From assembly GCA_024743215.1 (NCBI GenBank), contig JANSWZ010000004.1, positions 335,925-399,924 of the forward strand: a stretch of DNA of 64,000 nucleotides, written 5' to 3'. Each line of letters starts with the position of its first letter. Positions within the stretch are counted from its first letter, which is position 1. The stretch is from Alphaproteobacteria bacterium. GTDB lineage: Bacteria > Pseudomonadota > Alphaproteobacteria > Rhizobiales > GCA-2746425. The translations under genes were made by a program, and so were the position numbers. Shown one piece after another: positions 28,869 through 38,069 of the stretch. Under the pieces are notes generated by a model, which saw only the letters and a program-made list of their open reading frames with translations, was not told the DNA's origin and did not search any database.

Positions 28869-30362
28869 TTACATCGTTGGGAAATTGAAGACCGCGCCTT
28901 CCTTGATGCCGTCTGGCCAACGGCTTGTGACCGTTTTCAGACGTGTGTAGAACCGGATGCCTTCTTGACCGTAGATTGAGTGATCGCCAAACAAAGACCG
29001 TTTCCAACCGCCAAAGGAGTGGTAGGCGACCGGAACAGGGATCGGCACATTGATGCCGACCATACCGACTTCAATACTGTCGGCAAAGCTGCGCGCCGCA
29101 TCACCATCGCGGGTGAAAATTGCCGTACCATTGCCGAACTCATGCTCATTGATCATCTTGGTCGCGGTTTCAAAACTGTCGGCACGCACGACAGACAGAA
29201 CCGGTCCGAAAATCTCTTCCTTGTAGATCGACATGTCAGTTGTGACACGGTCGAACAGGGTGCCACCGACAAAATAGCCATTCTCATAGCCCTGCAGGCT
29301 CAGCCCACGGCCATCAACAACCAATTCAGCGCCTTCTTTTTCGCCAGCATCAATATAGCCGACAACCTTATCCTTGTGCTGCTGGGTCACAAGTGGACCC
29401 ATATCAGCCTGGGCATCTGTAGCCGGGCCAATTTTGAGCGATTCAATACGTGGCTTCAAAGCTTCAATAAGCTTGTCCGCAATCGCATCGCCCACGGGAA
29501 CAGCAACGGAAATCGCCATACAGCGTTCGCCAGCAGAGCCATAACCGGCACCCATCAACGCATCGACCGTCTTGTCGATATCAGCATCCGGCATCACCAC
29601 CATGTGGTTTTTGGCGCCGCCAAGGGCCTGCACGCGTTTATTATTGGCAGTTCCAGTGTGATAGACATATTCGGCGATCGGCGTTGATCCGACGAAAGAT
29701 ACAGCCTTGATGTCCTTGTGGGTCAGGATTGCGTCCACAACTTCCTTGTCACCGTGAATGACATTCAGAACGCCATCTGGAAGACCGGCTTCCATGAAGA
29801 ATTCCGCGATCATATTAACCGCTGTGGGGTCTTTTTCAGATGGTTTGAGAATAAAGCAATTGCCGCAGGCAATCGCCATTGGATACATCCAGAGCGGCAC
29901 CATAGCCGGGAAATTGAAAGGTGTAATGCCGGCCACGATACCCAGGGGCTGACGGTCGGAAAAACTGTCGATGGATGGCCCGACATTGCGGGAAAATTCG
30001 CCTTTCAACAGGTGAGGGATGCCACAGGCAAAATCGACCACTTCAAGGCCGCGCTGAACTTCGCCCAACGCATCATCATGGGTTTTGCCATGTTCGGCAG
30101 AAATGGCTTTCGCAATCCGGTCAAAATTCTGTTCAATCAGATATTTGACCTTGAACATCACTGCGGCACGTTTCAGCGGCGGTGTATTGGCCCATCCAGG
30201 AAGCGCGGCCTTTGCAGCTTCAACAGCCATGTCCAGTTCAGACGCAGATGAAAGGCCAACTTCTCCATTCTGCTCACCGGTTGCCGGGTTAAAGAGCGTC
30301 GCGGTGCGACCGCTTTGGCTGATGTGGGGTTTGCCACCGATAATATTATTTACGCGTGCCAT
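28869..30362 (-). CDS. mmsA: CoA-acylating (methyl)malonate-semialdehyde dehydrogenase
   Basis: A 497-residue aldehyde dehydrogenase of the MmsA/IolA class. It converts malonate semialdehyde to acetyl-CoA and methylmalonate semialdehyde to propionyl-CoA. The nucleophile is Cys281 in SAGERCMAIS, and the ITPFNFPAMVPLWM segment is class-typical. It lies between the aminotransferase (12 bp) and the amidohydrolase (29 bp), so it would take the semialdehyde made by the aminotransferase into central metabolism. The Rut pathway in E. coli instead reduces this aldehyde. Confidence 0.95.
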   Translation of the reverse strand: MARVNNIIGGKPHISQSGRTATLFNPATGEQNGEVGLSSASELDMAVEAAKAALPGWANTPPLKRAAVMFKVKYLIEQNFDRIAKAISAEHGKTHDDALGEVQRGLEVVDFACGIPHLLKGEFSRNVGPSIDSFSDRQPLGIVAGITPFNFPAMVPLWMYPMAIACGNCFILKPSEKDPTAVNMIAEFFMEAGLPDGVLNVIHGDKEVVDAILTHKDIKAVSFVGSTPIAEYVYHTGTANNKRVQALGGAKNHMVVMPDADIDKTVDALMGAGYGSAGERCMAISVAVPVGDAIADKLIEALKPRIESLKIGPATDAQADMGPLVTQQHKDKVVGYIDAGEKEGAELVVDGRGLSLQGYENGYFVGGTLFDRVTTDMSIYKEEIFGPVLSVVRADSFETATKMINEHEFGNGTAIFTRDGDAARSFADSIEVGMVGINVPIPVPVAYHSFGGWKRSLFGDHSIYGQEGIRFYTRLKTVTSRWPDGIKEGAVFNFPTM

Positions 30363-30374
30363 TTTATAATTTCC

Positions 30375-31703
30375 TTACGCTGCATCTTTCAACACGCCGG
30401 ACAGCGTGTCGATAAGTTCGTCAATATGAGTTTTTTCAACAATTAGAGGGGGTGACAGGGCAATGATATCACCGGTCGTGCGGATTAGAAGATTGCGTTC
30501 ATAGGCTTCCAGGAAGCAAGAGAATGCACGCTTTGTGGGTTCCCCGGCAATCGGTTCCAGCTCGATAGCTCCGATGAGGCCGATATTGCGGATATCTATG
30601 ACATGCGGCAGGCCTTTCAGCGAATGCAGCGCGTCTTCCCAATATTTTCCTAGCTCCTGACCTTTTTGGAACAGGCCTTCTTCCTCATAGGTATCAAGCG
30701 CGCCCAAAGCGGCGGCAGCCGCCATGGGATTTCCTGAATAAGTATAACCATGGAAGAACTCGATCATATGTGGTGGGCCTTGCATGAAAGCCTCGTAAAT
30801 ATGGTCTTTTACAAATACCGCCCCCATGGGGATGACGCCGCTCGTCAAACCCTTGGCTGTAATCACAATATCTGGTGTGACGCCAAAATGCTGTACTGCA
30901 AAGGGCGAACCCAGTCGGCCAAAACCGGTGATGACTTCATCAAAAATAAGCAGAATATCGTGCTTGTCGCACAGGTCGCGCAGGCGCTGCAAATAGCCCT
31001 GAGGCGGTATCAATACGCCAGTTGATCCGGCCACTGGCTCAACGATTACGGCTGCAACGGTGGAAGGATCATGCAAAGTGCAAATCCGCTCCAACTCGTC
31101 AGCCAGATCAGCGCCATGCTCCGGAATGCCGCGCGTAAATGCGTTTTTTTCGATGTCATGGGTGTGGGGCAGGTGATCAACCCCCGTCAGCAACGTTCCG
31201 AACATCTTGCGGTTCGAAACAATGCCACCAACCGATATGCCGCCGAAATTCACGCCGTGATAGCCGCGCTCGCGGCCTATCAGGCGAAACCGTGACCCAT
31301 CTCCCTTGGCCCGATGGTAGGCGAGGGCGACCTTCAGAGCGGTTTCCACCGATTCAGATCCTGAGTTGGTGTACATCACATGGTTGATGTCGTCTGGCAT
31401 GTATTCGACGAGGCGTTCCGCCAATTCAAACGCTTTGGGATGACCCATCTGGAACGCAGGTGCATAGTCAAGTTCAGCGGCCTGTTTCTGAATGGCTTCG
31501 GTGATCTTCGGGCGGCAATGGCCCGCATTCACGCACCACAGACCAGCGGTGCCATCCAGCACCTCACGTCCGTCAGAGGTCACGTAATGCATGTCTTTGG
31601 CCCCCACGAACATGCGTGGAGATTCCTTGAATTGCCGATTGGCCGTAAACGGCATCCAAAAAGCTTCAAGGCTGTTGTTCTTGGTGGGTGTCTGAATATT
31701 CAT
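30375..31703 (-). CDS. Class III aminotransferase, beta-alanine:pyruvate type
   Basis: An approximately 442-residue PLP enzyme. The Schiff-base lysine is Lys284 (ITAKGLTSG) and the phosphate/ring-binding FDEVITGFGR motif is present. It is the first gene of the long minus-strand operon and would move the amino group of beta-alanine or beta-aminoisobutyrate to pyruvate. The ATG at 31703 is preferred over the in-frame GTG at 31715. Other class III enzymes (omega-amino acid transaminases) look alike, so the substrate is inferred from the operon. Confidence 0.9.
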   Translation of the reverse strand: MNIQTPTKNNSLEAFWMPFTANRQFKESPRMFVGAKDMHYVTSDGREVLDGTAGLWCVNAGHCRPKITEAIQKQAAELDYAPAFQMGHPKAFELAERLVEYMPDDINHVMYTNSGSESVETALKVALAYHRAKGDGSRFRLIGRERGYHGVNFGGISVGGIVSNRKMFGTLLTGVDHLPHTHDIEKNAFTRGIPEHGADLADELERICTLHDPSTVAAVIVEPVAGSTGVLIPPQGYLQRLRDLCDKHDILLIFDEVITGFGRLGSPFAVQHFGVTPDIVITAKGLTSGVIPMGAVFVKDHIYEAFMQGPPHMIEFFHGYTYSGNPMAAAAALGALDTYEEEGLFQKGQELGKYWEDALHSLKGLPHVIDIRNIGLIGAIELEPIAGEPTKRAFSCFLEAYERNLLIRTTGDIIALSPPLIVEKTHIDELIDTLSGVLKDAA

Positions 31704-32011
31704 GGCGTCCCGCACTCCCCAAATCTATACCACCGGCCAGAAGACCTCTAAGGCCCCAGAAGAAGACCTTCACGAACCACAAAGAGACCCCTGTTACACC
31801 CTTGGGCTGCGCAAACGTCAATTTGACATTCTGGCTGACACGCCGTTAGGTGAACCGGAATTTCTGACCAATTGGTCAAATGAGACGTTAGACACAATCG
31901 GAAAAGCCCACAAGCCCTTTCCATAGTGTCAATTGAAGGTATTGCTGCAAAAAACTGGTGTCAGAAAAACACCGCTGCAGGGGCCTTGGGGAGAAGCAGG
32001 TAAACACACTT
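31704..32011. other. Divergent control region between aminotransferase operon and rutR
   Basis: About 300 bases with no gene. It must hold promoters for both directions. It contains the RutR-box-like palindrome at 31864-31879 and a second inverted repeat, GTCAATTTGAC, at 31817-31827. A TTGACA at 31823-31828 is followed 17 bases later by TTAGGT, a possible but weak plus-strand promoter toward rutR that would place the operator just after its start site. Confidence 0.5.
31864..31879. promoter_or_regulatory. RutR-box-like operator
   Basis: CTGACCAATTGGTCAA matches 13 of 14 defined positions of the E. coli RutR box (TTGACCA-N2-TGGTCAA, from memory). It lies 132 bases before the rutR start and 160 bases before the aminotransferase start, so it could control both directions. 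The adjacent gene encodes a RutR homologue, which makes the match meaningful. Confidence 0.8.
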
Positions 32012-32683
32012 ATGGATTTGGGTGAACCAGAACCAAGGCCGGGGCAGGAGCCGGTAAATCGTGTGAAGCCGCGCAAGGCTACCCGCATCCAGATTCGCAA
32101 TCAGGAACGCATCCTCGACGGTGCGCTGAGCATCTTTGCCTCAACCGGGTTTCGAGGTGCAACGGTTGACGAGTTGGCCAGAGCATCGGGCATGACAAAG
32201 CCCAATCTGCTTTACTACTTCAGGAGCAAGAAAGCGCTCTATATAGCCGTGCTGGAACTTGTACTGGAGCGCTGGCTGGAACCACTGGAACAGCTTGACC
32301 CGGATGGCGACCCCGCAGAGCAAATTCTCGCCTATATGCGTGCCAAACTGGCCATGTCGAAAGAACGGCCCGAAGATTCCCGCCTTTTTGCCAATGAAAT
32401 TCTCAATGGCGCCCCGATGCTCGGTGCGGTGCTGCAAGGTCATTTGAAAGAACTGGTAGAACAAAAAGCAGCTGTGATTCGCCATTGGTGTGACACCGGA
32501 CAGCTCAATCGAGTTGATCCCTACCACCTGATCTTTATGCTATGGGCGACAACCCAGCATTATGCGGATTTCGAGGTTCAGGTCACCGCGTTGCTGGGCG
32601 ATAACCAGCGTGACAAGACGTATGGTGACGCCGCGGATACGCTTGAAACCGTGCTGATGCAGGGCCTCCTGCCACGCGCGTGA
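32012..32683 (+). CDS. rutR: TetR-family regulator RutR homologue
   Basis: An approximately 223-residue regulator. The N-terminal helix-turn-helix lies around GFRGATVDELARASGMTKPN, followed by LLYYFRSKKALYIAVL. The C-terminal half carries stretches shared with E. coli RutR (for example DPYHLIFMLWATTQHYADFE), the domain that binds uracil or thymine. I place the start at ATG 32012, with AAGCAGG 11 bases upstream; the frame is open from 31958. It stands between the two pyrimidine operons on the opposite strand and probably represses both until a pyrimidine appears. Confidence 0.9.
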   Translation: MDLGEPEPRPGQEPVNRVKPRKATRIQIRNQERILDGALSIFASTGFRGATVDELARASGMTKPNLLYYFRSKKALYIAVLELVLERWLEPLEQLDPDGDPAEQILAYMRAKLAMSKERPEDSRLFANEILNGAPMLGAVLQGHLKELVEQKAAVIRHWCDTGQLNRVDPYHLIFMLWATTQHYADFEVQVTALLGDNQRDKTYGDAADTLETVLMQGLLPRA

Positions 32684-32710
32684 CGGGACGATGAGCATTG
32701 GCAGAAATGT

Positions 32711-33082
32711 CTATTCTGCCGGCTCCCACAATTCCACCGGATTGCCTTCAGGATCATGCAGGCGAGCAAAGCGGCCATTGGGGTAGGTCTCCGGATCGCG
32801 TTTTACAGCAATACCCGCGGCCTCCAATTGTGCCACCATTGCATCCATATCTGCGACGCGGAAATTAATCATCCAGTTTTGCTCAGGACGTCCAAAATAG
32901 TCAGTGTCTGCAGCAAAGGGGGCGAACACAGTCGTCCCCGATTCAGTCTGCCATGCTGGCGTGTCATAGTCTTTTGGAACCTCATCCACACCCAGATGCT
33001 CACGGTACCAACTGGCCAGCGCGCATGGGTCTTTCGCGCGAAAGAAAATGCCGCCGATGCCTGTGACCGTTTGCCGGGACAT
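32711..33082 (-). CDS. VOC (glyoxalase/bleomycin-resistance) superfamily protein
   Basis: A 123-residue single-domain protein of the vicinal oxygen chelate fold, with the N-terminal FFRAKDPCALASWYREHLG and C-terminal RLHDPEGNPVELWEP motifs. The start at 33082 has GGAG upstream and lies 4 bases after the preA stop, so it is the third gene of the preT-preA operon. Its reaction is unknown. Its place suggests an accessory step or detoxification linked to pyrimidine or semialdehyde metabolism, but this is inference only. Confidence 0.8.
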   Translation of the reverse strand: MSRQTVTGIGGIFFRAKDPCALASWYREHLGVDEVPKDYDTPAWQTESGTTVFAPFAADTDYFGRPEQNWMINFRVADMDAMVAQLEAAGIAVKRDPETYPNGRFARLHDPEGNPVELWEPAE

Positions 33083-33086
33083 GAGA

Positions 33087-34418
33087 TTACTCCGCTGGTT
33101 CAATCGCCTTGGCCGGAATGAAGTTCGGCGATGAGGGGTTGTTCACATGGGTTGTCCAGTTGGCGTACTCATCGGAAATCGGGGTGCTTGTGCGTGGATC
33201 AACACCTTCGGTCATTTCTTCCATGGTGATGCAGTTTTCGACCGGACAGACAACCACACACAGATTACAGCCTACGCATTCCTCGTCAATCACCTCATAA
33301 TGGCGCTCTCCATCCAGCATGGATGTGATCGCCTGATGCGATGTATCCTCACAGGCGATATGACACCGACCGCATTTGATACACGAATCCTGATCGATCA
33401 CCGCCTTGGTGATGTGATTGAGATTGAGATACTGCCAATCGGTCACATTTGGCACGGCTTTGCCAACGATCTCTTCAACGTCGGTAAAGCCTTTTTCGTC
33501 CATATAGTCCGACAGGCCATCAATCATGTCTTCAACAATCTTGAAGCCATAAGTCATGGCAGCTGTGCAGACCTGCACATTGCCACAGCCAAGTGCCAGA
33601 TACTCGACCGCATCACGCCATGTCGTGACGCCGCCGATGCCCGAAATGGGCAGTTTGGCGGTTTCAGGGTCAGTTGCAATTTTTGACACCATGTTCAGCG
33701 CAATCGGCTTGACAGCCGGGCCGCAATACCCGCCATGGGTGCCTTTGCCGTCAATGGTTGGTTCGGGCGCAAATGTATCGAGATTTACGCTCATGATTGA
33801 GGTGATGGTATTGATTAGTGACACTGCATCAGCACCGCCTGCATTGGCAGCTCTAGCCGGTGTGCGGATGTCCGAGATATTGGGCGTCAGCTTCACGATC
33901 ACCGGCATGTTGGTGTGTTGCTTGCACCAGCGGGTGACCATTTCCACATATTCGGGAACCTGACCAACAGCTGCACCCATGCCGCGTTCCGACATGCCGT
34001 GAGGGCAACCAAAATTCAGCTCAATGCCATCAGCGTCAGTGTCTTCCACCCGCTTCAGAATATTGATCCAGTTACTTTCTTCACACGGTACCATCAGTGA
34101 CACGACCATGGCCCGATCCGGCCAGTCACGTTTTACTTCCTTGATTTCGCGCAGATTGACGTCCAGTGGTCGGTCGGTAATCAGCTCAATATTGTTGAGG
34201 CCGATGAGGCGACGATCATTGGACCAGGTAGCGCCATAGCGCGGCCCGTTGACATTGACGATGGCCGGGTCTTCCCCCAGCGTTTTCCAGACAACACCAC
34301 CCCAGCCAGCTTTGAAAGCCCGTACGACATTATAGGCTTTGTCCGTTGGTGGCGCAGACGCCAGCCAGAACGGGTTAGGGGACTTGATACCAACAAAATT
34401 GCTTCGAAGATCTGCCAT
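33087..34418 (-). CDS. preA: NAD-dependent dihydropyrimidine dehydrogenase subunit PreA
   Basis: A 443-residue subunit that reduces uracil or thymine to the dihydro form. The N-terminal FMN-binding barrel resembles dihydroorotate dehydrogenase, with active-site Cys138 (FGCPHG). The C terminus holds two [4Fe-4S] ferredoxin motifs (CIKCGRCHIAC and CVGCNLCVVVC) that receive electrons from PreT. It follows preT by 11 bp. This is step one of the pathway. Confidence 0.95.
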   Translation of the reverse strand: MADLRSNFVGIKSPNPFWLASAPPTDKAYNVVRAFKAGWGGVVWKTLGEDPAIVNVNGPRYGATWSNDRRLIGLNNIELITDRPLDVNLREIKEVKRDWPDRAMVVSLMVPCEESNWINILKRVEDTDADGIELNFGCPHGMSERGMGAAVGQVPEYVEMVTRWCKQHTNMPVIVKLTPNISDIRTPARAANAGGADAVSLINTITSIMSVNLDTFAPEPTIDGKGTHGGYCGPAVKPIALNMVSKIATDPETAKLPISGIGGVTTWRDAVEYLALGCGNVQVCTAAMTYGFKIVEDMIDGLSDYMDEKGFTDVEEIVGKAVPNVTDWQYLNLNHITKAVIDQDSCIKCGRCHIACEDTSHQAITSMLDGERHYEVIDEECVGCNLCVVVCPVENCITMEEMTEGVDPRTSTPISDEYANWTTHVNNPSSPNFIPAKAIEPAE

Positions 34419-34429
34419 GGTCTGTCTCC

Positions 34430-35779
34430 CTACGCTTTCAGGATTGAGTTGATGTTTTCAGCGGCAATCTTACCGTCTTCGACGGCAACAACAGTCAGAT
34501 CATCGCCGTCGGAAATACAGTCGCCTCCTGCCCAGACGTCCGGCAGGTTGGTTTTGCGGTTTTCATCGACGCGAATGCGGCCATGTTCCAACTCAACATC
34601 GGAAAAATCGGCCCCCAGGTCTGCACAGTGCAATGTCTGCCCTATCGCTTTGAAAACCATATCGGCTTCCAGCGTGAAGGTTTCGCCAGTTCCCACAAGC
34701 TTGCCATTGTCGTCCTGCATGCTCTCAAAGGTGATAGCCCGCACCGAACCATTGGCAACCAGTTCCTTGGGCGCCGCATAGGTGCGGATGGTCACACCGG
34801 TGGTTTGCGCAAATTTCTGTTCCTTGTCGCTGGCATTCATACGATCCTGCCCACGCCGATAGACGATTGTAACGTCCTGAGCACCCAGCCGTTTGGTCTG
34901 GTTGGCAATATCGGTGGCTGTCATGCCGCCGCCAATCACCACGATCTTGCGGCCTACGGGCAAGGCGCCAAGCTCGTCTGCTTGTCGCAAGTCCTCAATA
35001 TAGCTGACCGCGTCCATCACGCCATCCGCGTCTTCTCCGGCAAGGCCCAGCGCGTTTACACCGCCAAGACCAGCCCCCAGAAACACGGCGTCATAGTCAT
35101 TGCGCAATTGGGACAGGGTGACATCGCGCCCAAGTGCTTTACCGGTTTCAATTGTGATGCCGCCAATGCCAAGGACAAAATCAACCTCGGCCTGAGCGAA
35201 ATCCTCTGTCGTCTTGTAAGCGGCAATGCCATATTCATTGAGGCCGCCCGGTTTTTCCTTCGCATCAAACAGCACGACATCATGTCCGTGGCTGGCAAGG
35301 CGGTGAGCACAGGACAGGCCGGCAGGACCGGCACCGACCACGGCAATTGTCTTGCCTGTTGGCGCGCTGCGCTCAAACGGCTGAGGCTTATGAGCCATAT
35401 AATGGTCGGTTGCGTAGCGCTGAAGTTGGCCAATCTTGACCGGCTTTCCCTCGGCAACTTCGCGCACACACAATTCTTCACATAGCTGTTCGGTCGGGCA
35501 TACTCTGGCGCACATGCCACCCAGAATGTTCTGCTCGAAAATCGTTTTGGCTGAGCCATCTGGATTATCCGTCGCGATCTGACGGATGAATTGCGGAATA
35601 TCAATGGACGTCGGACAGGCCTGGACGCAGGGGGCGTCATAGCAGAAATAGCAGCGCTCGGATTCAACAAAGGCCTCGCGCTTTTTCAGAAGAGGATAGG
35701 CGTCCGAGAAGTTTCTGACATAGTCGTCAGCATCCAGTCGCCCGGCTTTGATGTCTGCTTCCTGTCCGTTTTCTGCCAT
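34430..35779 (-). CDS. preT: NAD-dependent dihydropyrimidine dehydrogenase subunit PreT
   Basis: A 449-residue flavoprotein of the glutamate synthase small-subunit type. An N-terminal Fe-S region (CYFCYDAPC, CPTSID) is followed by an FAD fold (GAGPAGLSC) and an NAD(P) fold (GGGMTATDIA). It passes electrons from NAD(P)H to PreA. The start at 35779 (MAENGQ) has GGAGAGG upstream; the frame is open to 35845, but that part overlaps the operator. It is the first gene of the preT-preA-VOC operon. Confidence 0.93.
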   Translation of the reverse strand: MAENGQEADIKAGRLDADDYVRNFSDAYPLLKKREAFVESERCYFCYDAPCVQACPTSIDIPQFIRQIATDNPDGSAKTIFEQNILGGMCARVCPTEQLCEELCVREVAEGKPVKIGQLQRYATDHYMAHKPQPFERSAPTGKTIAVVGAGPAGLSCAHRLASHGHDVVLFDAKEKPGGLNEYGIAAYKTTEDFAQAEVDFVLGIGGITIETGKALGRDVTLSQLRNDYDAVFLGAGLGGVNALGLAGEDADGVMDAVSYIEDLRQADELGALPVGRKIVVIGGGMTATDIANQTKRLGAQDVTIVYRRGQDRMNASDKEQKFAQTTGVTIRTYAAPKELVANGSVRAITFESMQDDNGKLVGTGETFTLEADMVFKAIGQTLHCADLGADFSDVELEHGRIRVDENRKTNLPDVWAGGDCISDGDDLTVVAVEDGKIAAENINSILKA

Positions 35780-35803
35780 TTGGCCTCTCCGCTCGAAAAA
35801 TAT

Positions 35804-35819
35804 TTTACCATTTGGACAA
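35804..35819. promoter_or_regulatory. Second RutR-box-like operator, before preT
   Basis: TTTACCATTTGGACAA matches 12 of 14 defined positions of the RutR box and lies 24 bases upstream of the preT start, where a repressor would block transcription or early elongation. An overlapping wider repeat, TGGACA (35813-35818) with TGTCCA (35833-35838), is also present. Together with the site at 31864 this suggests that both pyrimidine operons answer to the same regulator. Confidence 0.6.
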
Positions 35820-35930
35820 ATTTTTTTCCGATTGTCCAGTGTCAATAGCGCGCTGTTGGCATCCGGTTTTCCTTGTCACGACCTTATTGCTTGGGTAAAC
35901 CGGCGATATACCGCTTTAAACAGGTCTGAT

Positions 35931-36629
35931 ATGAATCAGGATTTCTCAACGACTTCAGTGCTCATGACGCGCCGAGCCCTCTTGATGGGCTGCGCTGCGC
36001 TGGCACTGACCGCCTGCACGCCTGATGGGCTGGATGTCGGCCTGCTGGACGATGACTATTATGCAACCGCTTATGGTCCAAAGCCTGAGGAAGAGTTTCC
36101 GCTGGACGCTCTGGAAGTGGCTGGAAAAGCAGACAAGCGCCTTTACAGGCAGGTTGTGCGTTACAAAACCAAAGAAAGACCCGGAACAGTCGTGGTTGAT
36201 CCGATCAATCACTACCTTTATCTGATCCATGAAAATGATTACGCCATGCGGTATGGCGTCGGCGTTGGCAAGGCCGGCATGGCCTGGTCAGGCCGCGCCT
36301 ATGTGGCCGGAAAGCGTCGCTGGCCAAGCTGGCGTCCGCCAGAAGAAATGAAACAGCGTCGCCCCGAACTCAGGAAATATGGTCCTGAAGGCATGGCCGG
36401 CGGATTGGATAATCCGCTGGGCGCCCGTGCGCTCTATCTGTTTGAGGGTGACGTAGACACGCTCTATCGCATTCATGGGACGACGGACCCCAAATCAATC
36501 GGGAAATCCGTTTCCAGTGGCTGTATCCGTATGTGGAATCATGATGTCATTGATCTTTACGAGCGGGTGAACAAATACACGGTCGTCGTCGTGTTGCGCC
36601 GGGAAACAAACTCCAAATCTGCCGCATGA
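35931..36629 (+). CDS. L,D-transpeptidase (YkuD domain) lipoprotein
   Basis: A 232-residue envelope enzyme that cross-links peptidoglycan or links it to outer-membrane proteins. The catalytic motif is clear: His182 and then SVSSGCIR with nucleophile Cys198. The N terminus has a basic RR pair, a hydrophobic stretch and a lipobox-like LTAC ending at Cys29, so it is probably lipid-anchored. The start at 35931 is preferred; the open frame from 35748 crosses the preT promoter. Its stop overlaps the next start as ATGA. Confidence 0.88.
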   Translation: MNQDFSTTSVLMTRRALLMGCAALALTACTPDGLDVGLLDDDYYATAYGPKPEEEFPLDALEVAGKADKRLYRQVVRYKTKERPGTVVVDPINHYLYLIHENDYAMRYGVGVGKAGMAWSGRAYVAGKRRWPSWRPPEEMKQRRPELRKYGPEGMAGGLDNPLGARALYLFEGDVDTLYRIHGTTDPKSIGKSVSSGCIRMWNHDVIDLYERVNKYTVVVVLRRETNSKSAA

Positions 36630-37906
36630 TGTCTGCTGAAGCCCTCCTGCGTGACATGTTCGATGCTGCAGTTGCCGCGGCAAATCCGGATTTGGTTGTT
36701 CCGCCACATCTTCCTGAAAAGCCGCAAGGCCGCGTCATTATCTTGGGCGCAGGCAAAGCTTCGGCTGCCATGGCGAATGCCGCAGAAGAAAAGATCCTGC
36801 AGTCATGGGGCCTTGTTCCAAGCGGTCTCGTCGTCACTCAATATGGCGCTGCAGTTTCGTGTCAGCATATTGAAATTGTAGAAGCAAATCACCCGGTGCC
36901 GGATGCAAATGGCATGGATGCCTCTGAGCGCATTCTGGCTATTGCTGAATCTGCTGGCGAAAATGATCTGGTCCTGTTTCTGGTATCTGGTGGCGGTTCA
37001 TCTTTGCTGCCATTACCGGGAAAAGGCCTCACCCTTGATGACAAGCAGGCCATCAACAAGGCTCTGCTGAAATCAGGCGCTGCCATTCACGAGATGAATG
37101 TTGTTCGCAAGCATCTATCAGCCATCAAAGGCGGCCGGTTGGCCGCTGCTGCCTATCCAGCCCGACTGGTAACACTTGGCATCTCGGACGTGCCGGGCGA
37201 TGATTTTGGGACAATTGCATCCGGACCGACAATCGCCGACCCGTCAACAGTGGCAGATGCCATTGATATATTGGGTCGCTACAAAATCAACTTGCCGCAG
37301 CACATTGCAAAATTTCTGGAGCAGGAAGGCGCAGAAACACCCGATCCTTCATCGGTATGTTTTCGTAATTCTCAAAGCACTCTGGTTGCCAAGCCACAGG
37401 CATCTTTGGAAGCGGCTGCAGACGTGGCAAAGCGGGCAGGTTACACGCCGCTAATCCTTGGTGATGCTATCGAGGGCGAAGCGCAGGATGTTGGTCTGGT
37501 CATGGCTGGTATAGCCAAACAGGTCCGCAATTACGGCCAACCCGCACAGCCGCCACTCGCGCTTATCTCAGGCGGAGAAACAACAGTTTCCGTTAATGGG
37601 CCGGCCGGGCGTGGCGGCCGGAATACAGCTTTTTTGCTGAGTTTCGCAAATGCCGCTGATGACATGCCTGGTGTTTCGGCACTGGCCTGCGACACGGATG
37701 GAATTGACGGAACACAGGACAATGCCGGAGCATTATATTTGCCCGGTGATATCGCATTGGGCCGCCAGACGGGCCGACGCGCCATTGATGATCTGTCCGG
37801 CTTTGACAGTTACAGCTTCTTTGAAGCCATAAACCGGTTGGTCATGACTGGGCCGACACTGACGAATGTCAATGATTTGCGCGTCATTCTGATTGACCCC
37901 GTCTGA
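36626..37906 (+). CDS. gckA: Glycerate 2-kinase (MOFRL family)
   Basis: A 426-residue kinase that phosphorylates D-glycerate to 2-phosphoglycerate. The N-terminal domain has ILGAGKASAAMA and the VSGGGSS glycine-rich loop; the C-terminal MOFRL domain has ISGGETTV, GGRNTAFLL and CDTDGIDG. Length fits bacterial GckA/TtuD. It overlaps the L,D-transpeptidase gene by 4 bp. The hydroxypyruvate isomerase remnant at 42061-42442 belongs to the same glycerate route, suggesting that the route has been partly lost here. Confidence 0.9.
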   Translation: MMSAEALLRDMFDAAVAAANPDLVVPPHLPEKPQGRVIILGAGKASAAMANAAEEKILQSWGLVPSGLVVTQYGAAVSCQHIEIVEANHPVPDANGMDASERILAIAESAGENDLVLFLVSGGGSSLLPLPGKGLTLDDKQAINKALLKSGAAIHEMNVVRKHLSAIKGGRLAAAAYPARLVTLGISDVPGDDFGTIASGPTIADPSTVADAIDILGRYKINLPQHIAKFLEQEGAETPDPSSVCFRNSQSTLVAKPQASLEAAADVAKRAGYTPLILGDAIEGEAQDVGLVMAGIAKQVRNYGQPAQPPLALISGGETTVSVNGPAGRGGRNTAFLLSFANAADDMPGVSALACDTDGIDGTQDNAGALYLPGDIALGRQTGRRAIDDLSGFDSYSFFEAINRLVMTGPTLTNVNDLRVILIDPV

Positions 37907-38069
37907 TCGAATTCAGGGCGTCGTCTGATGGAAAACCATCAAGACGATGATACTGATTGCAATTGATATTGGACTGTCGCCCCAATACGGTCGTCCTCAA
38001 TTCATAAGACAGTCAAACACGCTGCAATCGCCGAACGGCACATCAACGCAATAGATAATTGGGGGGACT

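Noticed and set aside
37947..38050. Short frame beginning MILIAIDIGLSP just before xylB, reminiscent of an FGGY kinase start
   Set aside because: Only a few residues match and the next part has no similarity; probably coincidence.
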